Both the position numbers and the translations under genes were made by a program. Below, piece by piece: positions 1-9,328 of a stretch of DNA of 25,162 nucleotides. Positions within the stretch are counted from its first letter, which is position 1. Each line of letters begins with the position of its first letter. Origin of the DNA: Entophlyctis helioformis (Eukaryota > Chytridiomycota > Chytridiomycetes > Chytridiales > Chytriomycetaceae); the NCBI GenBank assembly GCA_025526915.1, contig JAHLKH010000278.1, positions 1-25,162 on the forward strand. The letters are read 5' to 3'. Below the pieces are notes generated by a model. The model saw only the letters and a program-made list of their open reading frames with translations, made no database searches and was not told the origin of the DNA.

Positions 1-606
1 GCAGGAGAAGCGGCGGCGTGGCGGCCGGAGGCGTTCTGCCGACAGCGCTTGAACGGCGGCTGGCAGTGCAAGAGCAACTGGACAGCACATGGACGGCCAG
101 TAACAGCCAGCAGGCAGCCAGCGCTCACGCCGCTGCTCCTGATGCAACGCAAGCACGGCAGGCAGACAGGAAGGCAGGCAGGCAGACAGGCAGGCCGACA
201 GGCAGGCAGGCTCACAGGCTCATGCCATGAATGGCACACAGCCAGGAGCGGCGGAGGTTGGCTGGGCTCATTGGGACGGTGCACACATGAAGCAAAAGCA
301 ACAGGACAGCGCACCTTTGACGGCCGCAAAGGCAATGTTGCCGAGCCAGGGAACGGAGCGGGCGTCGACGGGCGGGAGGGATCCGACACAAACAGCAGCT
401 CGTAGACGCTCTGGATGTCCTGCACCGAGAGCGGCGCACACAGCACCACGTACTTGTCCGACGACAGCAGGCCCTTCTTGAGCTGCACCACCGAGCGCTT
501 GACGAGCGACGACGAAGCGGCGGCGGCGGCGGCGGCCGATGCGTTGCCGCTGTTGTTGTTGCTGTTGCTGTTGTTTGTTGTTGTTGGTTGCGGTCGTGGC
601 CGTCAT
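1..606 (-). CDS. Unrecognised protein, N-terminal part, runs off the left edge
   Basis: I do not recognise the family. An ATG at 606-604 opens a Thr/Asn-rich stretch. After a one-base frame slip in the A/C-rich tract near 565-580 the reading continues through an Asn/Ser and poly-Ala run into a clearly protein-like segment (SLVKRSVVQLKKGLLSSDKY, then VVLCAPLSVQDIQSVYELLF). The exon probably ends at 315, before GTGCGC. The next exon is uncertain: AG acceptors near 139 and 78 (reading leftward) are both possible, and a CAGG repeat lies between. The start is 167 bp below the LSM8 stop, in the same orientation. The upstream DNA holds CCAAT and E2F-like motifs. Coding is supported by the amphipathic, non-repetitive composition of the Lys/Leu/Val segment, which the other frames lack. 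The 3' part lies outside the window. Confidence 0.5.
158..220. repeat. Imperfect CAGG/CAGA tetranucleotide repeat
   Basis: Tandem GGCA/GACA units make an imperfect tetranucleotide microsatellite. It lies in what is probably an intron of the left-edge minus-strand gene. The long overlapping ORFs it creates in several frames are a by-product of the repeat and are not genes. Confidence 0.8.
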
Positions 607-720
607 GGTGGTGGGCGAAGCAGCTGTCGAGTCTGCACCGAGCATATGTGCTGTTGTTGGCGGGTTGAACCTGGTGCTGTTAGCGGGACAAAGCTGCAAA
701 CATTCGACGTTTCCGCGCAG

Positions 721-772
721 ATTTGACGCCAAATATTTCATTGGTCAATCCTGGTGGAATCGCTGTGATTGG
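721..772 (-). promoter_or_regulatory. Paired CCAAT boxes and an E2F/MCB-like palindrome
   Basis: Read on the minus strand, CCAAT occurs at 772-768 and 744-740, 28 bp apart. It is followed by the near-palindrome ATTTGGCGTCAAAT (734-721), which resembles an E2F/MCB cell-cycle element. The cluster lies 115-166 bp upstream of the ATG at 606 and starts immediately after the LSM8 stop codon, so it is well placed as the promoter of the left-edge gene. Function is inferred from motif and position only. Confidence 0.4.
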
Positions 773-1548
773 TCAGACCAGCAGAGAGTGGTGGACGGCC
801 GGCAGCGGGTCGGCAGCGATGGACGGCCACTGGATCTCGGCGTCGCGCTCGGCATCGACCTGCCCGACCACGGCACTGTCCACGGCAACGGGTGTCAGAT
901 GAGCGTGGAGCGGGCAGATGAGCAAGGAGCGGGCAGAGCGGGCAGAGCGGGCAGATTGCAGCAGCACAGCACAGCACAGGCAGCCAGGCAGCCACTTGCA
1001 TCGAGTCGCCGCGCACGACATAGAGGCCGAGCGCATTGTCCTCGGAGCCAGCCGCGGAGAAGATGCGCTCGATGGTGCCCGACAGGATCAGGTTGGTGGT
1101 CTGGTCAAAGCCGCGCAGAGTGCCCTGCTCGTGCACACGGATCCGCGTGAGTGTGTGTGTCTATGTGTGTGTGTGTCTATGTGTGTGTATATGTGTGTGT
1201 GTGTCTATGTGTGTGTATATGTGTGTGTATATGTCTATACAGGTGTTTCTGTACAGGTGTCCAAGTGTGCTTGTCTATGTGTCCAAGTGTGCCTGTCTGT
1301 GTCTGTCTGTCCAAGTGTGCATCCCATCCGTGGCCTCCAACAGCAGGCAGGCCAGCCAGCGACGCACCACTATCACTCGCCCGTCATTGAGCACAACCTC
1401 GACGACCTCTGTCTCCACGCAGCACCGCACAGGGCAGAGGGCACAGCGCACAGCGCACAGCAGCAGTGTCAGCATGTCGGCCAGCCAGCCAGCACTCCGG
1501 CCACGCTCGTCAAACCCCACGATCCACAAAGCCCTTGAGATCTGCCAT
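773..1548 (-). CDS. LSM8: U6 snRNA-associated Sm-like protein LSm8
   Basis: LSm8 is the nuclear-specific subunit of the LSm2-8 ring that binds the U-rich 3' end of U6 snRNA. Four exons join in phase: 1548-1521, 1408-1368, 1124-1000 and 875-773, giving 98 residues (human LSm8 has 96). The protein starts MADLKGFVDQ. It carries the Sm1 motif (VVEVVLNDGRVIVGTLRGFD, then QTTNLIL) and the Sm2 motif (LGLYVVRGDSIAVVGQVD), which align to human LSm8 without gaps at the splice joins. Introns 1 and 2 are GT-AG; intron 2 (1367-1125) holds a TG/CA microsatellite. Intron 3 (999-876) begins GCAAGT, the classical GC-AG donor; a GT donor four bases downstream would break the frame. The first coding exon is only 28 nt. 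The start codon is 43 bp from the divergent carrier start at 1592. No frame errors are seen. Confidence 0.93.
1148..1232. repeat. Imperfect (TG)n microsatellite in LSM8 intron 2
   Basis: Runs of TG interrupted by CTA/TAT triplets. The tract lies inside the second LSM8 intron, where it reads as (CA)n on the transcribed strand, shortly before the 3' splice site. The ORFs drawn through it are artefacts. Confidence 0.9.
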
Positions 1549-1591
1549 CGCCTTTGCAACCCGTTTGGAAACACCATCCAGCCCGCCCCGC

Positions 1592-2888
1592 ATGCCGCAA
1601 CTCAACAGGCCTGCCCAACACCAGCAGCCGCAGACGCCATCGCCGCTGCGCGCCGTCTGGGCCTCCCACTGGTTCCTCATCTGCATGTTCGCCTCCATCC
1701 TGCTCGCCTATCTGCAGCCCGCCATCCGGTCCGCACTGGCGGCCCGCTCCTCCCGGAAGTCACCGTGAAGCGCATCGGGCATCTCCATCATCTTCTTCAC
1801 GTCTGGCATGGGCATCAAGGTGTCCCAGCTCGTGCGTGCGGCCCGCAACATCCGTGCACATCTACTCGTCGCCACCCATCTCCATGGGCCTCATCCCGTT
1901 CTTTGTCTACTGGGCCGTCGTCCCCGCCATGTCGTTCGCCATCACGGCGCTCACATCATCACCATCGGCCGCATCTGCATCTGCATCTGCAGCGGCAGCT
2001 GCTTCAACGGCTGCGCCATCGGCCAGTCTGTCTGCATGGCTGCCGTCGTTGGCAAAGGGCATCCTCGTGCTGGCTTGCCTGCCGTCGCCCGTCGGATCGT
2101 CGCTCATCCTCACAAAGTCGTGCGGTGGCAACGAAGCAACCGCCATCTTCAACAGCTCGGTCGGATCCCTCCTCGCCACGTTCACGACTCCGACGCTCGT
2201 CTACATCTACCTCGGCACGTCTGGATCCGTGCCGTTCATCAAAACCCTCTCCTCTCTCGGCTCGTCTGTGTTGCTGCCACTCGTCGCTGGCCAGATTGCC
2301 AAGCAGATCCTTGAACGCACCAAGCCGAGCGTGCTGCGATGGCCCTTTGGCACCGTGTCCCAGTGCGTGCTGCTGTTCACCATCTACTCGACCTTTTGCG
2401 ACGCGTTCTCGCCAAGCTCGGGCGGCAGCGGCCCCTCCCTCGCGTCCATCCCTCTGACGGCCCTTGTGCCGCTCGCTTTCACGCTCATCGCTCTCCATCT
2501 GAGTGCTTTGTTTGCCGTGCAGATTGCCGGCACACATGTGTTTGGCGTGTCCCGCCGCGACGTCATTGCGGCCATGTTCTGCGCCGGCCAAAAGAGTCTG
2601 ACGCTCGGCATTCCCATGGTCAACGTGCTGTTTGGCGCGCAGCCCGACGTCTCGCTTATCGTCATGCCACTCCTGGTCTACCACCCAACGCAGATTGTGA
2701 TTGACAGTCTGCTCGTTGGGCCGCTCCGGGCTTGGGGTCGTGCTGATGCTGGAAGCCACAAGGATTCCGATCCTGATCGTGCGGCACCTGCCAACGGTCA
2801 TCAAGCTGCGGCTGCCGTGAGCACGTCTCGGCAGGACGGCAAGGACGCAGACAGCCTGCGTCGCCGTGTTGCTGCCCAAGCATCATGA
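1592..2888 (+). CDS. SLC10A7/RCH1-type bile acid:Na+ symporter-like membrane carrier (with frame breaks)
   Basis: This is a member of the SBF-like/SLC10A7 family. SLC10A7 and yeast Rch1 are polytopic proteins linked to calcium homeostasis at the Golgi or plasma membrane. The start at 1592 (MPQLNRP) is the only ATG before the first helix (HWFLICMFASILLAYL). Family blocks in order are GGPLLPEVTVKRIG, ISIIFFTSGMGIKVSQ, the crossover motif GSSLILTKSCGGNEATAIFN, SSVGSLLATFTTPTLVYIYL, and CAGQKSLTLGIPMVNVLFG followed by LLVYHPTQIVIDSLL near the C-terminus. These blocks lie in three frames: a base is missing near 1730, a G is extra in the GGG at about 1765, and one base is extra near 1850. Correcting these gives about 431 residues with a hydrophilic tail. 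Because the family blocks continue across each break, sequencing error is likelier than an intron. No other gene shares the transcript; the divergent LSM8 shares the promoter. Confidence 0.85.
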
Positions 2889-3100
2889 CTGCATCGTGAC
2901 TCGCTCGACGAATGAAGTCTTGTGGTGCCACCAAGTCCCGCGCAGCCAAACATTTGCTGGGCCACAAAAAAATTTTCGGTGCACAACGAATTTGCTGTGC
3001 TCAGCAGAACGCTCTTAAGGCAGACCCCGCCCGCCATGCACCACGCCTTACTGTCCAGCACACTGCCCAACAGTCGCCACCAACAACCTCGTACAACACC

Positions 3101-3952
3101 ATGCTCACACACAAGACGATCGCTTCAGCACTCGCTGCTTTGAGCCTCATTCACGGCGCGCAGCCGGTTTCTGCTGCTCCTTCTGATGCCTGGGAGACCG
3201 GCCGCTGCACATACCACCCGTACGAAGAAGACAAGGCCCGTCTCGGCGCCTCGTACGACAACTCGCCTGCCTGGTGTGGCATCCGCTACTCGGCCCTCAA
3301 CGCCGCCCGCATCGTCGCTGTCAACGGTCTCGGCACCGGCATGTGCGCTCAATGCATCGAGTTCCGTGGCGCCAATGGCGGCCCATCCATGTTCGTGCTC
3401 GCCGTCGACCAAAAGGGCGATCCCGGTCTCGACGTTGCTCGCTCGAGCTTCCAGGCAGCCTTTCCCGGATCCAACCCGCTCGACCCGCAAGTGTGTGCCT
3501 GGCGCATCGTCGCTCCGTCCAACTGCGCCGGTGTGTGCTTTGGATCGGCGAGCGAGTGCACACCTGGTGTCCGCAACATGCTGCCGGCCAACCTCTTGCC
3601 GCCTATCGTGTTTCCATCGCACCAGGAGCAGGCGATTATGTCCGGTAATACCACAAACCACACGGCCAACGAGGCAGCTGCCTCGCCATCAACAACCAGC
3701 ATTACTTCTTTGTCGGCTACTCAGACTCATAGCCAGACGGTCACGGCACCTATCACCTCATCTGCAACTGCCATGGACGAGCCGGCTGCAACAAGCACGT
3801 CGCAGCCTGGCCAAGACGGCTCGGACCGTGTGCCAATGCGTGCTGGCTTGATCTCAGCCTCGCTGCCGACATCCACTCCGTTCTCTCTCTCATCGATCGC
3901 CACTGTTGCGTCCTCGATCATCTTTTCGGCCATCGCCGCCCTTCTCGCGTAA
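3101..3952 (+). CDS. Secreted, probably GPI-anchored eight-cysteine DPBB (expansin/RlpA-like) protein
   Basis: This 283-residue protein has a signal peptide (residues 1-25, predicted cut after PVSA) and a cysteine-rich domain at about 31-165. A Ser/Thr-rich linker and a hydrophobic C-terminal tail typical of GPI-anchor signals follow. The domain contains WETGRCTYHPY, WCGIRYSALNAARIVAVNG, MCAQCIEF, VLAVDQKGDPGLDVARSSF and QVCAWRIV. This order, with the Asp-containing GLDVA strand near the end, resembles the six-stranded double-psi beta-barrel of expansins, barwin and RlpA. The cysteines that usually flank the VxD strand are replaced by a QKGDP loop. Eight domain cysteines are all conserved in the downstream paralogue at 4223, suggesting four disulfides. 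The ATG at 3101 is chosen because it gives the signal peptide directly; an in-frame ATG at 2912 would bury it. Polysaccharide binding at the cell wall is inferred; no catalytic activity is claimed. Confidence 0.8.
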   Translation: MLTHKTIASALAALSLIHGAQPVSAAPSDAWETGRCTYHPYEEDKARLGASYDNSPAWCGIRYSALNAARIVAVNGLGTGMCAQCIEFRGANGGPSMFVLAVDQKGDPGLDVARSSFQAAFPGSNPLDPQVCAWRIVAPSNCAGVCFGSASECTPGVRNMLPANLLPPIVFPSHQEQAIMSGNTTNHTANEAAASPSTTSITSLSATQTHSQTVTAPITSSATAMDEPAATSTSQPGQDGSDRVPMRAGLISASLPTSTPFSLSSIATVASSIIFSAIAALLA

Positions 3953-4222
3953 CAGTCCTCCTTAAACCTTCACCGTTCTTGTTAAAACCCTTGAAACAAA
4001 TACTACCACGGCCACAGCGACTTATGAACCTCATCTGAACCCTGTCCTATCTCATATCGTCAATGAAGAACTTTCTTGTCATCCAGATGCATCCACGATG
4101 AGATGAACGCGTCCGACTTGCCATTGTGCACCAGCCTGTGCTTGCCATTGTTGCCGTTGCCTTGAACCCACAATGCCAGCACAGGCATTGTTTACCGACA
4201 TCCATCACATTGCCATCCGCTT

Positions 4223-5062
4223 ATGTCGGCGCCGTCAGCAGCATGGAGCACAGGCCGGTGCACATACCATCCATACGAGTCAGACGGCTTGCGTCTTGGA
4301 CAAGCATACGACAACTCTCCTGGCTGGTGCGGATACCGATACTCGGCACTCAATATCGCACGCATCACTGCACTGCACGGCATCACGGCCGCTGAATGCG
4401 GCAACTGTCTGCAAATCCAGTCGTCGTCCGGTGTCGGTCCGCTTGCCCATGTTCTCGTCGTCGACCAAAAGGGCGATCCGGGACTGGACGTGGCCAAGTC
4501 GAGTTTCGCTGCCCTGTTCCCTGGCGAGAATCCGCTGGATCCACAAGTCTGCCGATGGCGAGTCGTGGGTATCGAGCACTGCCGCGGGGTGTGTGGTGGT
4601 CCCGAGTGTGCGGTGCCAGGTGTGCGCAACATGCTGCCTGCGTATCTGATGGCGCCGTTGGACCGCGCAGTCGAAGCGGCATCCGAACGTGTTGATGTCG
4701 GACGCGATGATCTGTCGGTTGGTGCACCGGATGGATCGCTTGGTGCTGCAAGTTCATCGGTTGCAAGTGCTTCGACTGCGAGTGCATCGACTGCTGACGT
4801 GGCAAGTGCGACGGTTGTCAAGACGGTTGTTGTAACGAGGTATCAGCAGACACATGCATCAGAGACTGCATCAGCAACAGCAGCAACACCGACGCTGGCC
4901 GAGACAGCAACAGAGACTCCTCAGCAGCAGCAGCAGCAGCAGGATCACATGGAGTACGACTTTCGTCCGGCAGGCATCGTCTCGCATGGATCGCATTCGT
5001 CGCCGTCCTGGATGGCCATCGCAACTTCGTTTGCCATGACGCTGGCGTTCATCGTCCTCTGA
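4223..5062 (+). CDS. Second eight-cysteine DPBB protein, tandem paralogue, 5' end unresolved
   Basis: From the ATG at 4223 this reads 279 residues and matches the preceding gene across the whole domain: AAWSTGRCTYHPYESD, WCGYRYSALNIARITAL, the identical VVDQKGDPGLDVAKSSF region, NPLDPQVCRWRVV and PGVRNMLPAYLMAPL. All eight cysteines are kept. The linker differs: Ser/Ala/Thr-rich with a seven-Gln run, ending in a hydrophobic tail (MAIATSFAMTLAFIVL) that may be a GPI signal or a membrane anchor. No signal peptide precedes the domain in this frame. Upstream, an in-frame ATG at 4103 starts a Leu-rich stretch that stops at 4163, and a neighbouring frame contains a hydrophobic run (LAIVAVAL). The true signal peptide is therefore probably displaced by an unrecognised small intron or by indels. 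Same orientation and 270 bp spacing indicate a local tandem duplication. Confidence 0.75.
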   Translation: MSAPSAAWSTGRCTYHPYESDGLRLGQAYDNSPGWCGYRYSALNIARITALHGITAAECGNCLQIQSSSGVGPLAHVLVVDQKGDPGLDVAKSSFAALFPGENPLDPQVCRWRVVGIEHCRGVCGGPECAVPGVRNMLPAYLMAPLDRAVEAASERVDVGRDDLSVGAPDGSLGAASSSVASASTASASTADVASATVVKTVVVTRYQQTHASETASATAATPTLAETATETPQQQQQQQDHMEYDFRPAGIVSHGSHSSPSWMAIATSFAMTLAFIVL

Positions 5063-6088
5063 TGTCTGCAGCCATGCATCGCAGCATGCATCGAATGAAT
5101 GGCATCATCGTCGTCATCCTTGGTCATGCAGGACCGTTGAGATTGGCTGGCCGATGACGGTCCATCACCATCTGGACATCGGCCAGTGGGTCCCGACCGA
5201 CCGACCGACCACGTCCAATGCATGCGCATTCCCTCAATGCATGCAGGCATGCGATCGAGAACTGTTGTGCCGATGCAGCTGGACAGCACACCGACAACAG
5301 ATCGCTGGCACATGGACCCACCTATGCGGAGCAACCACAGCAAGGCTGCCATTCGCCATGAGAGCGACACAATCACGGCCACAAGCAGGCACCAACAACG
5401 CAGCAATCGCTCGACTGGCAGCAGACTGCTGACCGACATGCCGGCACATGCAGCCGCCATCCACTGATCATGTCTTGATTCAATCAGCCGTGCCCTGCAT
5501 CCCAACCACACAGTCACCGATGATGGCTCAAGAGCGAACGTGGGAACGGGAGTCATCTCCCTGCATGACTCAGTCAACACCTTCCGATAACGGGAGGATC
5601 GCGCTCGCTTCCGTCACGCCACAGTCCCATTGTTCGCGTTGGGTCTGGCCAGTCTCGATCCCGGGTCTGCAGAACACAGCGTCTCGACGCGGCGGTCTGG
5701 CGATACCTTTCCAAAGGGTCGGATCGCCATGTCCGTCAGTCATGTTGCTGTTTCCGTGTCGGTGGTGGCGTGCCCGCGCGTCTAGACTGACAGGCCAGAC
5801 TCGAAGAAGCGAGGCGCACCTCAGTCCATCCACGCCGAACCCACGCTCAACATCAACGATCAGCCACCTCGCCGGTCCGATCCACTGCGATCCATTTATG
5901 CAGACTGACACTCTCATTGGTGGCCAGCATGACATGCACAGGGAAGCAGCATATTGAGTCACAGCCTGTCACGGCCATTCGTCACTCCTCTGCGCCATTC
6001 TGTCGAGACTACCAAGCCTTAAGAACGCAGTGTCGCCCCCAGAACAGCCTGGCCGACTTGCTGCACTCCACTCGATCATCTCCTCAAC
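5063..6088. other. Intergenic region without a supported gene
   Basis: I see no coherent coding frame, tRNA, 5S rRNA or long repeat here. There is a short CCGA repeat near 5195-5210 and scattered GCATG-rich stretches near 5075-5095 and 5220-5255. ORFs of 60-210 codons in all frames have arbitrary composition. The last hundred bases probably include the transcription start of the kinase gene, judging from the intron at 6089. Confidence 0.6.
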
Positions 6089-6189
6089 GTAAGCATGCCC
6101 TGCACCCAATCCGCAGGTGCACAGGCTCAGCACTGCTTACTGCCGTGGTGCTGCTACTGATGACTAACGCCTGCCTCGCTCGCCCTCAG
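6089..6189 (+). other. Probable 5'UTR intron of the kinase gene
   Basis: The signals of a 101-bp intron are all present: donor GTAAGC at 6089, a branch-point-like ACTAAC at 6163-6168, a C/T-rich tract and CAG at 6187-6189. No coding frame surrounds it, and the kinase ATG follows at 6437. It is therefore read as an intron in the leader of that gene; RNA evidence is needed. Confidence 0.5.
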
Positions 6190-6436
6190 TCACATCCACG
6201 TTCTCAGACCCACTCGGCGCGCCACATCGCCTGCGTCCATTTCTCCACCAACAGCCCAACAGCCAGCCCTAAAAGTCGGTGCAATCACGCAGCTTGTGAC
6301 GCATTCATCCAACCTTCGACCCAACAGCCTCGACAAGCCATTTGCATCAACCTTGACTCTTGGTCCAGAACCCCGAACCCACTCATACCGCCCATCAGCA
6401 CCAGTCTGGTGTTCATCCCGCCAATCGCCACCCTTC

Positions 6437-8797
6437 ATGACGTCCGTCACAACCATGTCCTGCAACACATCAGCCGCTGTGCACCACTCGCATCAACGAC
6501 CACAGCCGCTGTTCCTTGACCGTTATGCTCTCCACAAGACGATCGGCGAGGGCACGTACGGCAAGGTCAAGCTCGCCACCAACACGCACACCAGCCAGCA
6601 GGTACGCTTGGCGTGTCTGTCGCATTGTGTGCATCCACGCGACGGTCTGTCTGCCTCTGCCTGTCCCTCCGTCTGTCTGCCTGCCTGCCTGCTGTTGGTG
6701 GATGTGCAGCAGTCACTGACGCTATCGTCTATCCTCAACCGCCATGCGATTGCATCCGTCCCCTCGGCCGGCATGCATCGGCGGCGTCGATACAATATCG
6801 CGACGGACCAACCTCGCGCGGAACACGGAAATCCAACCCCATCGACGGTCGCGCCTCATGGCCGTCTCGACTGGCTCTATCGTCGTCCTTGCTCTGGGTC
6901 GCTCGGTCTGTTCCAACACACACAAATCCACCAATGGTCTCACCGTGGGTCTGCAGGTCGCTCTGAAGATCATTGAAAAGAAGTCGCTGAGGCGCACGGT
7001 CGACGTGCAGCGCCTCAAGAACGAAGTACGCATCATGCACCTGGTCCGCCACCCCAACATCGTGCACCTGTTCGAAGTGCTGGTAAGCTGCTCCCCACCG
7101 CAATGGTCGTTGCTCGTATTGACAGCATGGCTGACACTTGCTGTGTGTGCCTGTTTGTGCCTGTGTGTGCCTGTGTGTGCCTGTGATCAGGAGAGCGACA
7201 CTCAAATCGTGTTCGAGAGCGAGTATGCTGCTGGAGGTAAGAGAGAGGGACGCAGAGAGACAGAGGGGTGGCCACTTGCTTTATGTCGCACTCGCCCATC
7301 AACGGCTGCGACTTGTGATCGTCCAGTCACACTTGCGTCACCGTTTCCATGTTTGTGGCGATCTTCGTGTACATCCACGATGCGCCACAGTCTGCGATGT
7401 GCACCGAGTGTGATGAATGGCGTGCCTGTGTCTGTCCATCTCGTCATCGTCCACTCGAGCATGTTGCTGATCGTCCACTGCTGGCTGTCGATGCGATGTG
7501 ATATGATGTGCAGGCGAGCTCTACAACCTCATCGTGCAGACCGGACCCCTCACGCACGCCTTTGCGCACTCGGTGTTTGTGCAGCTCGTCGCTGCCGTCG
7601 AGTACCTCCATGCCCACTTTATCGTCCATCGTGGTGAGTCTGTTCCCATGCGGCTGGCCCTCGCTCTCATCTGCACTTGGCTGCAGAGTGGAGTGTGCCT
7701 CGTCTGATGTGCTGACACCTCGCATCGCATCGCATCGCATCGGCTCGTGCAGACATCAAGCCAGAGAACATCATGGTGTCTCGCCGTGGCGAGGCCAAGA
7801 TCGTCGACTTTGGATTCGCACGCTTCTACAACCGATCGGCCGACTGCTCAACCTCTTGCGGCTCGCTCAAGTACTGTGCACCAGGTCAGCCAGCCTGCTC
7901 TCTCGCCACCACTCCCTTTACCTGCCCGTCTCTGCAGCCATCCACCTGCTGACACTCCTCAAATGCACAGAAGTCATCCGCCACGAGAAGTACCAGGGTC
8001 CCGAGGTCGATGTGTGGAGCCTTGGCGTGACGCTTTACACCATGATCAACGCGTCGCTGCCGTTCATGTCCGAGACCAACAACGAGGCCGAGATTGTGCG
8101 CCGCATCTGCAGCAGCCACCCGCGTGCGGGTCTCCACTTTGACAGAGGTATGCATGCATCGTGGCACTTGCCACTTGTCTGGTGTAGTCACCAACGTGGT
8201 GGTCATGAGCTAACAACCTCACACACACACACAGATTCGCTTGACCTTGTGCTGATGATGCTGCGCAAGGACCGCGCCACCCGCGCGACCATCAGCCAAG
8301 TGGCATCGCACGTGTGGACCACAGGCACGCCGTCCGTGTCGCCTGCATCCTCGGCAACACCAGCCACTCCCACGCACACTCGCACTCTCACAACCGCTGC
8401 AACGGACGCCTGGCAGACACGCCACATCACGACATGCATCACGCATCCAGAGACAGCCATCCTCGACCAGTTTGATCTGTTTGGCTTTGACGTCACGGCC
8501 GCCACTCTCGCCGATCTCGCATCGTCTGTGCCCACACCGGTGCATGCAGTGTACACACTGCTGTCACGCCGCCGCGACCATGGCGAAGTCGTGTTTGCAA
8601 GCACCGACGCTCCTTCTCCTTCACAAGCTCCTGCTCCTTCTTCTGCTCCTTCTCCCGCGGCATCGCCTGCGCCAGAGACCAACAACCGCCAGTCGTTGCG
8701 GCTGGACACGAACCTGGTCGGCAAGAGCTCGACATCGGTGCTGGATTCAGGATACGAGAGTGTGCCGATGTCGCCAGCCACCGCCATCCTCTTCTAA
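6437..8797 (+). CDS. Serine/threonine protein kinase, CAMK/SNF1-like group, seven exons
   Basis: Exons 6437-6601, 6957-7082, 7191-7236, 7514-7633, 7753-7884, 7971-8147 and 8235-8797 join in phase to 442 residues. All six introns are GT-AG (86-355 bp). The kinase domain covers about residues 27-290: glycine loop IGEGTYGKVK, catalytic Lys in VALKIIEKKS, helix-C Glu in LKNEVRIM, HRDIKPENIM, DFGFARFY, activation segment ending SCGSLKYCAPE, and DVWSLGVTLYTMI. All catalytic residues are present, so it should be active. Overall form fits the CAMK group (SNF1/NIM1/KIN families); the orthologue is not clear. The C-terminal 150 residues are Ser/Thr/Pro-rich and hold no domain I recognise. The short exon 3 codes for the segment near the hinge. 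Intron 2 ends in TGTGTGCC repeats and intron 6 in a CA run. The ATG at 6437 is the first in-frame one near the domain; an ATG at 6455 is an alternative. Confidence 0.9.
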
Positions 8798-8965
8798 TCG
8801 GTTCCAATTATTGTAAATAGATACCCAAACCAGTTCACGCCGATGAACACAGCCAGCCAGCCACAGACAGAGAGTGCACACAGACAGCCCACACGGACAG
8901 CGCATGCGAGAGGTGCAAAAGGAGAGCCAGAGCTTCGCAAGGTGCAGCAAAATGGCAGATGGGGC

Positions 8966-8969
8966 AAAA
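8966..8969 (-). terminator. RNA polymerase III T-run terminator of tRNA-Thr
   Basis: A run of four T on the minus strand lies eight bases after the tRNA 3' end, the usual distance and length for a Pol III stop. Confidence 0.6.
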
Positions 8970-8976
8970 GGGAATG

Positions 8977-9049
8977 TGCCTCCTAGGTGATTTGAACACC
9001 TGACCTCTTGCTTACTAGGCAAGCGCTACTACCACTGAGCTAAGGAGGC
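8977..9049 (-). tRNA. tRNA-Thr (anticodon AGT), no intron
   Basis: The 73-nt minus-strand sequence folds as a cloverleaf. The acceptor stem is GCCTCCT/AGGAGGC (7 perfect pairs) and the anticodon stem CTTGC/GCAAG, with loop CTAGTAA giving anticodon AGT at positions 34-36, which reads Thr codons ACU/ACC. The T stem is AGGTG/CACCT with loop TTCAAAT. The D arm starts GCTCAGTGG and has one weak closing pair. Discriminator A, no CCA encoded, and a T-run follows: all eukaryotic nuclear features. The internal B box overlaps the T loop. Confidence 0.95.
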
Positions 9050-9328
9050 TCCTCTTGTTCGATTTTGATGCCAGAAAAAACAAGTACTCTGTCCACACAA
9101 ACACTGCCATCAACAGTCGCATTGCCACATCGTGCTGGACACGCCAAGACACGCCAAGGCACGCCAAGGCACACACAGACACACAAGGACACTTTCATTC
9201 AGCCCTCCACGTCTGCCACATGTGCATCTTATGCGCTGCGCTGGACTGTGTGGAGTGTGGCATGCGATCCAGCAGCATGGTGGATTGTGTTGTTGTCTGC
9301 ATGGCTGGCACGAGTATTGGTTGGCACT

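Noticed and set aside
150..220. CRISPR-like or satellite array
   Set aside because: Units are four bases with no spacers; a simple microsatellite in a eukaryotic sequence.
1036..2457. 473-codon plus-strand open frame running from the LSM8 region into the carrier
   Set aside because: It reads antisense LSM8, the TG repeat and then the wrong frame of the carrier; only a short piece (GGPLLPEVTVKRIG) is genuine, owing to an indel.
2004..2879. 291-codon minus-strand open frame opposite the SLC10A7-like carrier
   Set aside because: Shadow of the GC-rich coding strand; the plus strand has family motifs throughout.
5600..5800. Possible tRNA or other Pol III gene suggested by a B-box-like TCTCGATCC
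   Set aside because: No matching acceptor or anticodon stem could be formed around it.
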